Assembly: GCA_028224375.1 (NCBI GenBank)
Contig: JAOIVW010000006.1
Coordinates: 62,001-126,000 of the forward strand
DNA length: 64,000 bases
Direction: 5' to 3'
Source: Hellea sp.
GTDB taxonomy: Bacteria > Pseudomonadota > Alphaproteobacteria > Caulobacterales > Maricaulaceae
The notes beneath the pieces were generated by a model. It made no database searches. It was given only the letters and a program-made list of their open reading frames with translations, and was not told where the DNA came from. Made by a program: the position numbers and the translations under genes. Of the stretch, positions 52,897-61,790 are shown one piece after another. Every line of letters starts with the position of its first letter. Position 1 is the first letter of the stretch.

Positions 52897-54150
52897 ATGA
52901 CTCTGCTGAATGAAAAACCAGTACCGACCGCGCGGGGTGAACGCTACGATGTGCTCGACGCGTTGCGGGGCTTTGCGCTGCTCGGGATATTTGCAGCGAA
53001 TATCCGCTTTTTCAGTGGTTGGGAGTTCCTTTCTGAAGCGGATCGTGTTGCGCTTGCTGGCGAGAGCCATGCTCTGTGGGATTTCCTGCACCTCGCCCTC
53101 ATAGACGGAAAATTCTACACATTGTTTTCGCTTTTATTCGGCATTGGCTTTGCGTTGCAGCTTAGCCGATTGGAGCAGCGGGGGACGGCCGCAACGAAAA
53201 TTTATTTGCGCCGGACCTTTATTTTACTGGGGTTTGGCTTCATCCATCTCTTCGTTTTCTGGGAAGGTGACATCCTCACCTCCTATGCCCTGCTCGGGTT
53301 TGTTCTACTCGCAATACGGCGATGGTCTGACAGGGCATTGCTTGTCACAGCGGGCGTTTCCCTGCTGGTCCCACCCATTGGGTATGCGCTCTTTTGGGGG
53401 TTCGGTATCGATCAAAGTCTAGGGCTTTACGGGGTTGCAAGCGGTATTTGTCCATCCTTCTTCACTGACCCGGTCGCTGAGATACGGCTCGCCACGATTG
53501 GGGAACAGTTAACGTGTTCAATAGGCGGCGGCATCGCTCGTTTTGGTTATCTCTTTGACACATGGCGCTGGCCCAAACTCTTCGCCATCATGCTTCTTGG
53601 CCTTTGGGCCGGTCGTCAGCTTGTCCGTGGGGAGTTGCTGGATAACACCAAACTTTTGACGGCTATTCTTGTCATTGGCGGACTTAGCGGCGCGGTCGCT
53701 GGTCCCGTCCTCGCCAGCCTTAACGGGATCGGGTTTCTCAGGCCGCATACCGTGCAGGGCTTTTATGCGGTGATCGCTTATACGTTTGCTGTCATACCGC
53801 TCGGACTGGCCTATGCGGCGGGGTTCGTTCTTCTGTGGCGCGTGGCTCGTCCGGCTTTAAATGTCCTCGCTGCGCCGGGCCGCATGGCGCTGACAAATTA
53901 CCTCACCCAGACAGCGATAGGCCTGATTGTTTTCCTCGGAATCGGCTTCGATCAGGCAGGTCTATGGTCGATCCAGTCGCTCTACCTCTTCGTGGGCGCT
54001 GTGTTTCTGTGCCAAATCATTTTCTCCAATCTCTGGCTCAGCCGCTTTCAATACGGGCCTCTGGAATGGGTTTGGCGGACACTGACATACGGGCAAATGC
54101 CCGGAATGCTGAGCCGTCGTTCGACACCAAAAACGTCGGCAAATTCCTGA
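52897..54150 (+). CDS. DUF418 family membrane protein
   Basis: RYDVLDALRGFALLGIFAANIRFFS...; C-terminal APGRMALTNYLTQTAIGL...GPLEWVWRTLTYGQ. Confidence 0.88.
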   Translation: MTLLNEKPVPTARGERYDVLDALRGFALLGIFAANIRFFSGWEFLSEADRVALAGESHALWDFLHLALIDGKFYTLFSLLFGIGFALQLSRLEQRGTAATKIYLRRTFILLGFGFIHLFVFWEGDILTSYALLGFVLLAIRRWSDRALLVTAGVSLLVPPIGYALFWGFGIDQSLGLYGVASGICPSFFTDPVAEIRLATIGEQLTCSIGGGIARFGYLFDTWRWPKLFAIMLLGLWAGRQLVRGELLDNTKLLTAILVIGGLSGAVAGPVLASLNGIGFLRPHTVQGFYAVIAYTFAVIPLGLAYAAGFVLLWRVARPALNVLAAPGRMALTNYLTQTAIGLIVFLGIGFDQAGLWSIQSLYLFVGAVFLCQIIFSNLWLSRFQYGPLEWVWRTLTYGQMPGMLSRRSTPKTSANS

Positions 54151-54157
54151 GGACCAA

Positions 54158-54895
54158 ATGTTACTGCGACGTCTCACAAAACACATCCAAGACCAGAACT
54201 GGTTTGCGGTCAGCATCGACTTTTTAATCGTCGTCGTCGGTGTCTTTATCGGTTTGCAAGTGCAGGAATGGAGCACGGCACGGGGCGATGATGAACGGCT
54301 GAGATCGCAGTTGAACAGTTTGCGGACTGAACTGGTCATGGCGCGCGGCGATCTCGATGACCACGAATCCTACTATACAGCGAGAACTAACGCCGCTGCC
54401 GAACTGCGCGTGCGGCTTGCAATGCGAGACCCATCGCTGACCGAGGACGAGTTTAATCGGCTCGCAGCCTCGGCGATCCTGAGTCGGTCGTTCAACGTTT
54501 CGTATCGCAACTTCGAAGAACTCTCATTGTCTGGCGCTCTTGCACGGATCTCCGACGATGCGCTTCGTGATCTCGTTTTCCAGTGGGATAATCAACTCAC
54601 AGACATTCGTAATCTTGATGTCTCGAGCGAGGAATTCCGGGCCACGACCATCGTGCCCGCTTATTTATCGACGGTTGTGTTAGGGAATAGTTTCCAGAAA
54701 GATGAACGCTACACAGATATTGTAACCCTGACGGACAGGTTTAAATTTGATCTCGATGGGATCGGCGCCAACCTTGAATTCGAAAATGCGCTTGCAATGC
54801 GCCGCCTGCTGACATTGCAAAAACTCGAGCATCTTAGGGAGTTTCGCGCCATCAGCGAAGACTTGATCGCCGCGCTGGAGGACAGCGCGCCATGA
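54158..54895 (+). CDS. Array paralog 1: single-pass membrane protein (DUF6090-like architecture)
   Basis: MLLRRLTKHIQDQNWFAVSIDFLIVVVGVFIGLQVQEWS..; motif FEELSLSGALARISDDALRDLV. Confidence 0.85.
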   Translation: MLLRRLTKHIQDQNWFAVSIDFLIVVVGVFIGLQVQEWSTARGDDERLRSQLNSLRTELVMARGDLDDHESYYTARTNAAAELRVRLAMRDPSLTEDEFNRLAASAILSRSFNVSYRNFEELSLSGALARISDDALRDLVFQWDNQLTDIRNLDVSSEEFRATTIVPAYLSTVVLGNSFQKDERYTDIVTLTDRFKFDLDGIGANLEFENALAMRRLLTLQKLEHLREFRAISEDLIAALEDSAP

Positions 54896-55668
54896 TCTTC
54901 CGTCGCCTCAAAGCCCACGTCGAAAGGGAGAACTGGTTCGCCGTTTTTCTCGACTTTTGCATCGTCGTGATTGGCGTCTTCATCGGTCTGCAGGTCGCAA
55001 ACTGGAATGAAAGCCGCGCCAATGCCCAACGCGAAACGCAAGTCCTTCAGGAAATTCTCGGTGATTTGCGCGAGGACGCGGTGACTTTGCAGTCTTCCAT
55101 TGAAGCGGCCAAGTTGACCTTTGACTCCACAAATATCCTTTTATTGCGCGCGGACCTCGAGCCCATTACGCGGCTTGTCGTTCCCGTTCAGATCCGTTTG
55201 ATCGATGACGTTGAAATAACAACGCCGACGCCGTTGACCACCGATCCCACACCTCAATTTTGGGCCAGGATTACGACGCGGTTTTTCCCCCAGCAAAGCC
55301 GTACCGCGGTCGAGAGTCTGATTGCGTCGGGTAATTTCTCGATTATCGGGGACCAACAGATCGTACAGGCCCTCCAACAAAACACAGCCCTTTGGGAAAC
55401 TGTTACGACAAGCCACAACTTGACCTACAGGCCGCTAAGAGACCGTGTCGTTTTTGTCGGCCAAAGACATGGCCTTAGCCCGTTCATGACGGTCGATCTC
55501 GATACTCTGGTGGAGATCGTCAAGTCCGATCCAGAGCTGCATGGCGCGATACGGACCAATGCGGAGTTTGCCACTTTTCACTACCAGTCACTGCAAGCCC
55601 TTAAAGCCAACACCGACTCCCTCATAAGTCGGATTGAAGAAGCCCTCGGCATAGAGGGTAAGCCATGA
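54892..55668 (+). CDS. Array paralog 2
   Basis: MIFRRLKAHVERENWFAVFLDFCIVVIGVFIGLQVANWNESRAN; ATGA overlap with previous gene. Confidence 0.87.
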   Translation: MIFRRLKAHVERENWFAVFLDFCIVVIGVFIGLQVANWNESRANAQRETQVLQEILGDLREDAVTLQSSIEAAKLTFDSTNILLLRADLEPITRLVVPVQIRLIDDVEITTPTPLTTDPTPQFWARITTRFFPQQSRTAVESLIASGNFSIIGDQQIVQALQQNTALWETVTTSHNLTYRPLRDRVVFVGQRHGLSPFMTVDLDTLVEIVKSDPELHGAIRTNAEFATFHYQSLQALKANTDSLISRIEEALGIEGKP

Positions 55669-56408
55669 TCCTCCGCCGTATCAAAGCCCATGTCGAAAAA
55701 GAAAACTGGTTCGCGGTTTTTCTCGACTTCTGCATCGTCGTCGTTGGTGTGTTTTTTGGCCTTCAGGTGCAGGCATGGGCAGAGGAAAAAGACCGAGAGC
55801 GGCAGGAAGCCATCTATGCTTTGCGGCTCCACGATGAGGTCACGGAACTGCAGTCGGTACGACAGCCCCTTCTGGCTTTGCGAGAGCGCATCGTCGACAA
55901 TTTGTTCTCTGCAAGGCCATTGCTCTACAGCGAAACTGACCGGACTTTGACCGAAGAAGAGTGTGATAGCCTCGCACTTTCAGCGATCCTCACCAACCCC
56001 ACAGACGACATAGCGACCTTAATTGAGTTACAACAGACGGGCGGGCTTAGGTCCTTTCGCAATGAAAACGTCCTGAGCGCCGTGCGCGACTTTCTTCTGA
56101 CGAGAGCCCGAGCCCGCGATGTCCTAGAAGGGAGCGTGCGAGCGGTTAGGCCTCTCGTGCATGACTATCCGGCGCTCATGCAAATCGCCCCAGATAAAGA
56201 CCCTTCTGACCGATTTTCGGGATTGATCGTGTGTGACCTGAGCGCGATGCGTCAGGACATAGATTTTATGAATACGTTGAGTTGGAATGCGGCGGCTTAT
56301 CAGGAGCATGTTCAAAGCAATAGGCGGGTGAGCGAAAGCCTTGAGGGCCTTCACCAGGCTCTGGATGCGTTCATTGACAAACCCCATGAGATTGGGCTTG
56401 AAGAATGA
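55665..56408 (+). CDS. Array paralog 3
   Basis: MILRRIKAHVEKENWFAVFLDFCIVVVGVFFGLQVQAWAEEKDR; ATGA overlap. Confidence 0.87.
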   Translation: MILRRIKAHVEKENWFAVFLDFCIVVVGVFFGLQVQAWAEEKDRERQEAIYALRLHDEVTELQSVRQPLLALRERIVDNLFSARPLLYSETDRTLTEEECDSLALSAILTNPTDDIATLIELQQTGGLRSFRNENVLSAVRDFLLTRARARDVLEGSVRAVRPLVHDYPALMQIAPDKDPSDRFSGLIVCDLSAMRQDIDFMNTLSWNAAAYQEHVQSNRRVSESLEGLHQALDAFIDKPHEIGLEE

Positions 56409-57136
56409 TCCTCCGCCGCATCAAAGCCCATGTCGAAAAAGAAAACTGGTTCGCGGTTGGCATCGACTTCTGCATCGTCGTGGTCGGTGTGTTTATCGGT
56501 TTGCAGGTCGCAAACTGGAATGAAGCTCGCAGTGAGAACCAGCGCGTCGCCACCCAGCTTGCGAGTTTTCAAACAGAACTCATTCTGGCGCGTGACGACC
56601 TCGCCGCGATGCAAGCCTATTATCAAGATCGGATCGAGAGCGTTGCCACGTTAAGGCATCGGCTTGAACAGGGCGGCGACTTCCCCGCAGATGAGTTTAA
56701 TCCCTTGGTTGTGTCCGCCATCAGAGGGGACGGGCTCAATATGGCATTTCGCAGCTATGAGGAGATCACGACAACAGGCACAATCAGCAAGGTTGCTGAC
56801 GCGCGCTTACGAGATTTGCTTCACGAATGGGATACACAGTTAACCTTTATCAATAATTCTGACATGAGGCTCGAGGACGGGCGAGCCAATTTGATAATCC
56901 CGGCCGTTCTACAAGGGACTATTTTTGGAAACGCGCTGCAAACGGATGAGCGCTACGCAGATTTGACCGTGGCCGAGCGGTTCGAGTTCGACATCGAAGA
57001 GATTCGTACCAATCGAGCCTTAGATGGCGCGCTGGCCATCAGGCACCTGCAAGCCAAACAGCAACTGAATTCCCTCGATGACTTTATCAACATAACGGAA
57101 GCCCTGATCATCGCTTTGAGCGACGGAGACGCGTGA
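56405..57136 (+). CDS. Array paralog 4
   Basis: MILRRIKAHVEKENWFAVGIDFCIVVVGVFIGLQVANWNEARSEN; ATGA overlap; full-length relative of paralog 1. Confidence 0.87.
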   Translation: MILRRIKAHVEKENWFAVGIDFCIVVVGVFIGLQVANWNEARSENQRVATQLASFQTELILARDDLAAMQAYYQDRIESVATLRHRLEQGGDFPADEFNPLVVSAIRGDGLNMAFRSYEEITTTGTISKVADARLRDLLHEWDTQLTFINNSDMRLEDGRANLIIPAVLQGTIFGNALQTDERYADLTVAERFEFDIEEIRTNRALDGALAIRHLQAKQQLNSLDDFINITEALIIALSDGDA

Positions 57137-57906
57137 TGCTGTTTCGCCGTATCAAAGCACACGTTGAGAAAGAGAACTGGTTCGCGGTAGGGATTGATTT
57201 TCTCATCGTCGTGGTGGGCGTCTTCATCGGTATTCAGGTCGCGAACTGGAACGAGGATCAGGGCCGCAAGGCGCAGGAGCATTCTTACCTTGTCTTGCTG
57301 CATGATGAACTGGTGCAAAACGCTGATCAGTCTGCGCGTTTGCTTGAGTACTACACTATTGTCACGGATGCCGGGGAGCGCGCGCTCGATTTCTTAAAGC
57401 GGGACGAAGCGTGCATGGACGATTGCGAAGACCTTCTCATAGATTTCTTCCACGCCTCGCAACTCAGGTCTATCACATTTGAAAAAACAGCTTTTCGGGA
57501 GGCGACCGAGCTCGGGTTTCCGTCCGACAACGCTCTGCGTGAAAAGCTGTTCACGACCTATGATCTGACCGACAGCTTTGATGTGGTCAACCAAGTGTCT
57601 CCGCCCTTTCGGGAAGCGGTTCGCGAATATATCGGACCCAATGCCGCCCGGATTCTGTGGAGTGAGTGCTGGGAGTTGGACTTGGCGACCGTAACTGAAA
57701 TACTGACACGCGGGTGTGCGGAACGATTGGACGCCGTCGACGCCGCCGGAATGCTGCGTGACATCAAGCGCGATCCAGATATTAAGGGAATGTTGCGTTA
57801 CTCGCTTACCCAAAACATCTTCGCCATGCACAACTATCCTGCCGTGACGGACCGAACTACCGCAACGGCGGACATGGTGGCCGCTGAAATCAAGACAGTT
57901 CGATGA
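57136..57906 (+). CDS. Array paralog 5
   Basis: MLFRRIKAHVEKENWFAVGIDFLIVVVGVFIGIQVANWNEDQGRK; TGATG junction with paralog 4 (ORF track uses GTG at 57133). Confidence 0.86.
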   Translation: MLFRRIKAHVEKENWFAVGIDFLIVVVGVFIGIQVANWNEDQGRKAQEHSYLVLLHDELVQNADQSARLLEYYTIVTDAGERALDFLKRDEACMDDCEDLLIDFFHASQLRSITFEKTAFREATELGFPSDNALREKLFTTYDLTDSFDVVNQVSPPFREAVREYIGPNAARILWSECWELDLATVTEILTRGCAERLDAVDAAGMLRDIKRDPDIKGMLRYSLTQNIFAMHNYPAVTDRTTATADMVAAEIKTVR

Positions 57907-58391
57907 CCCTTGAGCAAATTGCGCTAATCGCTCAGATCATTGGCGTCGCTGTTGTCGCAGTGACACTGATCTATTTGACCATTCAGGTGCGTCAGGGCGC
58001 TGAGCAGATGAGATCCGAGTCCCGGCAGGCGCAGCTCGCCAATGATCAGACGGGGGTTTATAAATTTGTTGAATTTCCAGACCTCGGACGCATCGCCTCT
58101 CAGGGTGAGACGCCGACCTTTGAAGAGAAAACGCAACTCTTCTTCTGGATGATCGGACAGCTTCGGGCCCGTGAATTTGAGTATCTCCAATATAAAAGCG
58201 GGGCGATGACGAAAGAAGCTTGGGAAACTTATCGCGACGTGATTTTCTTCGTACTTGGCACGCCGAGGACCCGGGCCTTATGGGAACTTTGTAAAGGCTA
58301 TTTCAATGCCGACTTCGCCCAAATGGCTGACGATATGGTCAAAGATGTCCCGCCAATCCCACTTTGGGATGAAATCTCAAAAATAAAGTAA
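57903..58391 (+). CDS. Small membrane-anchored protein embedded in the array
   Basis: MTLEQIALIAQIIGVAVVAVTLIYLTIQVRQGAEQMRSESRQAQ; ATGA overlap with paralog 5. Confidence 0.8.
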   Translation: MTLEQIALIAQIIGVAVVAVTLIYLTIQVRQGAEQMRSESRQAQLANDQTGVYKFVEFPDLGRIASQGETPTFEEKTQLFFWMIGQLRAREFEYLQYKSGAMTKEAWETYRDVIFFVLGTPRTRALWELCKGYFNADFAQMADDMVKDVPPIPLWDEISKIK

Positions 58392-58407
58392 TCATGGAAA
58401 CCTCAAA

Positions 58408-59148
58408 ATGATCTTTCGCCGCATCAAAGCCCATGTCGAGAAAGAAAACTGGTTCGCCGTCTTCCTCGATTTTTGTATCGTGGTGGTCGGCGTCTTCATC
58501 GGTATTCAGGTCGCGAATTGGAATGCATCTCAGTTTGAGGCCCGCGAAGAAACGGCCATTATTGAAAGGCTTCAGTCTGATTTTAAGCGAATTGAGCAGG
58601 ATGCTGACCGCAGCCTTGCGTTCCACACGCAGATGACTGAGGATATGCGGACTGTGTTGCGGTCCCTGCGCTCCGGCGAACTAAAGGATGAAAACATTCC
58701 AGCCTTTGAACGCGCGCTTTTGCTAGGGACTGGATTTCAAACAAGCGCTGATCGGTCTGGGAGCTTTACGGAACTTATGTCCTCGGGCCGAGGCAACATC
58801 CTGCGGGATCGCGACCTGCTTCATGCTTTGGTCGATTATGAAGATTTTCTGGAGCGTTTCGCAATTGCACGAAGCTACTATGTTGAAAGTGCGCTGCTCG
58901 CGACACGCGATTTCAAGGATGGGTTCGAATACGATATTGAGTTGCGGTTCACGGAAGACATCTTTGCTTTGGTCGAACAGGAACAGTCACTCGTCTCTTA
59001 CGACTTCGAGATGTTGGCCTCTGACCCGACTTTCTACAATGCAGTGGAGGAATTACTCTTCGTGCACAGTGGGTTTACCATTTGGCGCTCACGGATCAGC
59101 GATCGCATTGATATCATTCAACAGAACCTTGCCGCAAAGGAGCCGTGA
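58408..59148 (+). CDS. Array paralog 6
   Basis: MIFRRIKAHVEKENWFAVFLDFCIVVVGVFIGIQVANWNASQFEARE; FTELMSSGRGNILRDRDLLHALVDYEDF. Confidence 0.87.
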   Translation: MIFRRIKAHVEKENWFAVFLDFCIVVVGVFIGIQVANWNASQFEAREETAIIERLQSDFKRIEQDADRSLAFHTQMTEDMRTVLRSLRSGELKDENIPAFERALLLGTGFQTSADRSGSFTELMSSGRGNILRDRDLLHALVDYEDFLERFAIARSYYVESALLATRDFKDGFEYDIELRFTEDIFALVEQEQSLVSYDFEMLASDPTFYNAVEELLFVHSGFTIWRSRISDRIDIIQQNLAAKEP

Positions 59149-59240
59149 TTATACGTCACAAAATTGGCGCAGATAAACGCTATATAACAGCATCTTAAAT
59201 TCAACTCAAATTAAATACGCTTTGATATCCGCAATGCCCC

Positions 59241-59888
59241 CTATAGATCAATGCTTTCCGAGAGTGCGAGAGCATCTTCGACCTCAACCCCTAGATACTT
59301 AACAGTGCTATCAATCTTTTCATGACCAAGGAGAAGTTGAACTGCTCTGAGGTTTCCGGTCTTGCGATAAATAAGAGTTGCCTTCGTTCGCCTTAGCGAA
59401 TGTGTAGCATAAGACGACTTAGGCAGATCAATCGACCCGATCCATTTTTTGACAATCCTTCCGTATTGTCGGGTTGTCATAGCAGAGCTCCGATCTTTAC
59501 GACTTGGAAAAAGCCAATCGTAGATGTTTAGGTTTTTAGAGTTAATCCAGTCCACCAAAGCTTCCCTGGTTTGCTTTGTAATTTCGAACTGAACTGGCTT
59601 GCCAGTTTTCCTTTGGATGATTTTGGTGCGAGACCTAATCTCATTCCCTGTTTGAACATCAGAAACCGTCAATGTCACCAAATCACATCCTCGTAATTTG
59701 CTGTCCAAAGCTAAGTTGAAGAGTGCCAAATCTCGCTTATGGTCGGCCAATTGAAGCCTGACCCTTATAGCCCATACCTGTTGAGGGGTTAGCGGCGATT
59801 TTTGCCCTATAAGTTTACCTTTATTCCACGGGCGTTTGTCTGCCACGACAGTTTTTTTTGATCCGCATTCCATTTTCAATTCCTCCAT
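59241..59888 (-). CDS. Stand-alone tyrosine recombinase (catalytic-domain type)
   Basis: PLTPQQVWAIRVRLQLADHKRDLALFNLALDSKLRGCDLVTL, HSLRRTKATLIYRKTGNLRAVQLLLGHEKIDSTVKYLGVEVEDAL; start taken at MEELKMECGSKKT. Confidence 0.88.
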   Translation of the reverse strand: MEELKMECGSKKTVVADKRPWNKGKLIGQKSPLTPQQVWAIRVRLQLADHKRDLALFNLALDSKLRGCDLVTLTVSDVQTGNEIRSRTKIIQRKTGKPVQFEITKQTREALVDWINSKNLNIYDWLFPSRKDRSSAMTTRQYGRIVKKWIGSIDLPKSSYATHSLRRTKATLIYRKTGNLRAVQLLLGHEKIDSTVKYLGVEVEDALALSESIDL

Positions 59889-60055
59889 AGTGGAATTTTG
59901 GATATGCAAATTATGGGCTAACCTAGTTATCCTCATACCAGATGAGGTGGATGGCTCCTGTCCCCGGCGTCGCAATGCGCCATAATGCAGATCTATCGAA
60001 ACTGCTGACTAATAGGAGCCACCCAAGCAGAAGAAAGGTGGCGGCACTTTTAGCT

Positions 60056-60907
60056 CTAGGACTTGAGTAATTTTTTCAATTTTGATTCAAAAAATCTATT
60101 ACTCCAAAGACCGAGAGACTCCGCTTCAACAGGCCGCAGAAAACGCCTCACATCGAGCCTGGCATCTTCCCAGTCGATTTCGTGAATTTTGCTAGTAATT
60201 TGCGTTTCAAACCAATTTCTATCGACGCTAAGGCTCTTATCTTCTGACCAAGGGCCAAACTGACGAAGGGCAGCTTCTAAATGTGGCAGGTTTGGAAAAA
60301 TGCCCTGCGCAACATACCAAGAGAAGTCGTACCAATCGCGCCCCTTTACATATTCCCTGCACAAGAGCGCGTGAATTTTGAGTGCGAAGTTAGAAGGAAG
60401 ATCTTGATGGCGCACCTCGTAATCCACCGGAAAGTCGAGGAATGTAAAGGCATCGATTGAGTGGACTGGCGGTTCAACATCGATTTCCAGTTTAATCTTG
60501 AGCTTCTTTCGAGCATCGCGCGCGCCAAATGATAAGCCCAACTGGTTGGCCACCGAATTATCTTTGATTACAGCGTTTCTTATACGCCTATCCATCTGCT
60601 CTCTCGAAACTGTTTCAGGATTCAAGCCATATTCTTGAAATGTCTCAGTCAATATTTTTAAGTAGGGCGCCCAATCAAATTTTGGGTTGGGCTCAATCAA
60701 CATGAAATCGAGGTCTTCGGAAAACCGCGGCAGCTTGTGAAGGATTCGCAAACTCGTTCCACCCTGAAAAACAGCAACATCAAAAAACCTCGCTCTCCAA
60801 AGCCCGTACAAAGCAACCTCTTGAATGATTTCCTTCGTGGCATTCTCTTCTTCGATTGCGTTTGCAGCCTTATACTCAGCTAGTCTTGCCTGAATAATAT
60901 CATTCAT
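60056..60907 (-). CDS. AbiEii/AbiGii-type nucleotidyltransferase toxin
   Basis: FQGGTSLRILHKLPRFSEDLDFMLIEP; HALLCREYVKGRDWYDFSWYV; start at MNDIIQARLAEY. Confidence 0.88.
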   Translation of the reverse strand: MNDIIQARLAEYKAANAIEEENATKEIIQEVALYGLWRARFFDVAVFQGGTSLRILHKLPRFSEDLDFMLIEPNPKFDWAPYLKILTETFQEYGLNPETVSREQMDRRIRNAVIKDNSVANQLGLSFGARDARKKLKIKLEIDVEPPVHSIDAFTFLDFPVDYEVRHQDLPSNFALKIHALLCREYVKGRDWYDFSWYVAQGIFPNLPHLEAALRQFGPWSEDKSLSVDRNWFETQITSKIHEIDWEDARLDVRRFLRPVEAESLGLWSNRFFESKLKKLLKS

Positions 60908-60917
60908 GTCGTTACCT

Positions 60918-61595
60918 TTATCGCTCTCGTCGTGCCGAAGATTGCCTGTCAAAAACTGCAGCTTCTAATCCATTCAGAAAGTTACTTGCGGCCTTATGCT
61001 TATAAACGTCCACAAGAGCTTCGAAGTCGCGGCGACACAATTGCAGGAGAGATGAGCGTTCAATGCGCAATCCAGACTCAATCCAGCTTATTCCCGCCCA
61101 GTCTTGCTTACGATAGGCCACAATGTCCATCAGTGCCCTCAGAGGTGATGCAACAAGCGATGGCTGCAAGCTTAGTACATGTCTCTCAACGCCTGACAAA
61201 AAACCTGACGTGTGAAGTGCCAAGGGCCTAAATTCAAATTGCCCAAATGTTTCGTGGTGAACGTTTTTTGACTTTCGCCCTGGCGTAACGCTTACCGTCG
61301 TGAAAACTGCTTCTGGAATCCACCCATGAAACGCTAAAGCTGTTTCCATGGACACATAGCTACCTACGACTAAGGTCTGGGCCAGCGCAAAGGGGTGAAC
61401 AGGGTTTGTTCGGCAACTTTCCGCCAACACATAGTGTCCGCGTTTGATCCGAATAAGGTCTCCTGACTTCAAGGCCCGTTTTACCTGACCATAGCGACGA
61501 TCATCGCTACCACCAATGATGCGCGCCAATTGCCGATCATTTAAAATACGGTCCGTATATCCGGCGTGAGTGATGAGTGAAATCAGAGTGGTCAT
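60918..61595 (-). CDS. AbiEi-type antitoxin
   Basis: ALKSGDLIRIKRGHYVLAE, SYVSMETALAFHGWIPE, SPLRALMDIVAYRKQDW; directly upstream of the AbiEii-like gene. Confidence 0.82.
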   Translation of the reverse strand: MTTLISLITHAGYTDRILNDRQLARIIGGSDDRRYGQVKRALKSGDLIRIKRGHYVLAESCRTNPVHPFALAQTLVVGSYVSMETALAFHGWIPEAVFTTVSVTPGRKSKNVHHETFGQFEFRPLALHTSGFLSGVERHVLSLQPSLVASPLRALMDIVAYRKQDWAGISWIESGLRIERSSLLQLCRRDFEALVDVYKHKAASNFLNGLEAAVFDRQSSARRER

Positions 61596-61607
61596 AAAAT
61601 TCCCTAT

Positions 61608-61626
61608 ACTGTCACAACATGACAGT
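61608..61626. promoter_or_regulatory. Inverted repeat ACTGTCA-caaca-TGACAGT upstream of the AbiEi-like gene
   Basis: Perfect 7-bp arms, 5-nt spacer, 13 nt upstream of the start codon. Confidence 0.65.
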
Positions 61627-61790
61627 TACAAGAATTTTTAATAAACGCCTGTATATGAACTTTAGTTCGCTAAAGCAGTCTTAAAAGCAGCCTGAACGCA
61701 GAACTCTTGCCCTCCGATTCTTTCCCGTAAATCATACTATTTCAAGACCAAAACTTTTTCGCAGTGCACAAATAGTGCACACAAAACCGT

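Noticed and set aside
54158-59148. CRISPR array or phage tail-fibre cassette as explanation for the regular repeats
   Set aside because: Repeats are ~120 bp, coding, and ~740-780 bp apart; no short spacer pattern and no phage structural genes nearby
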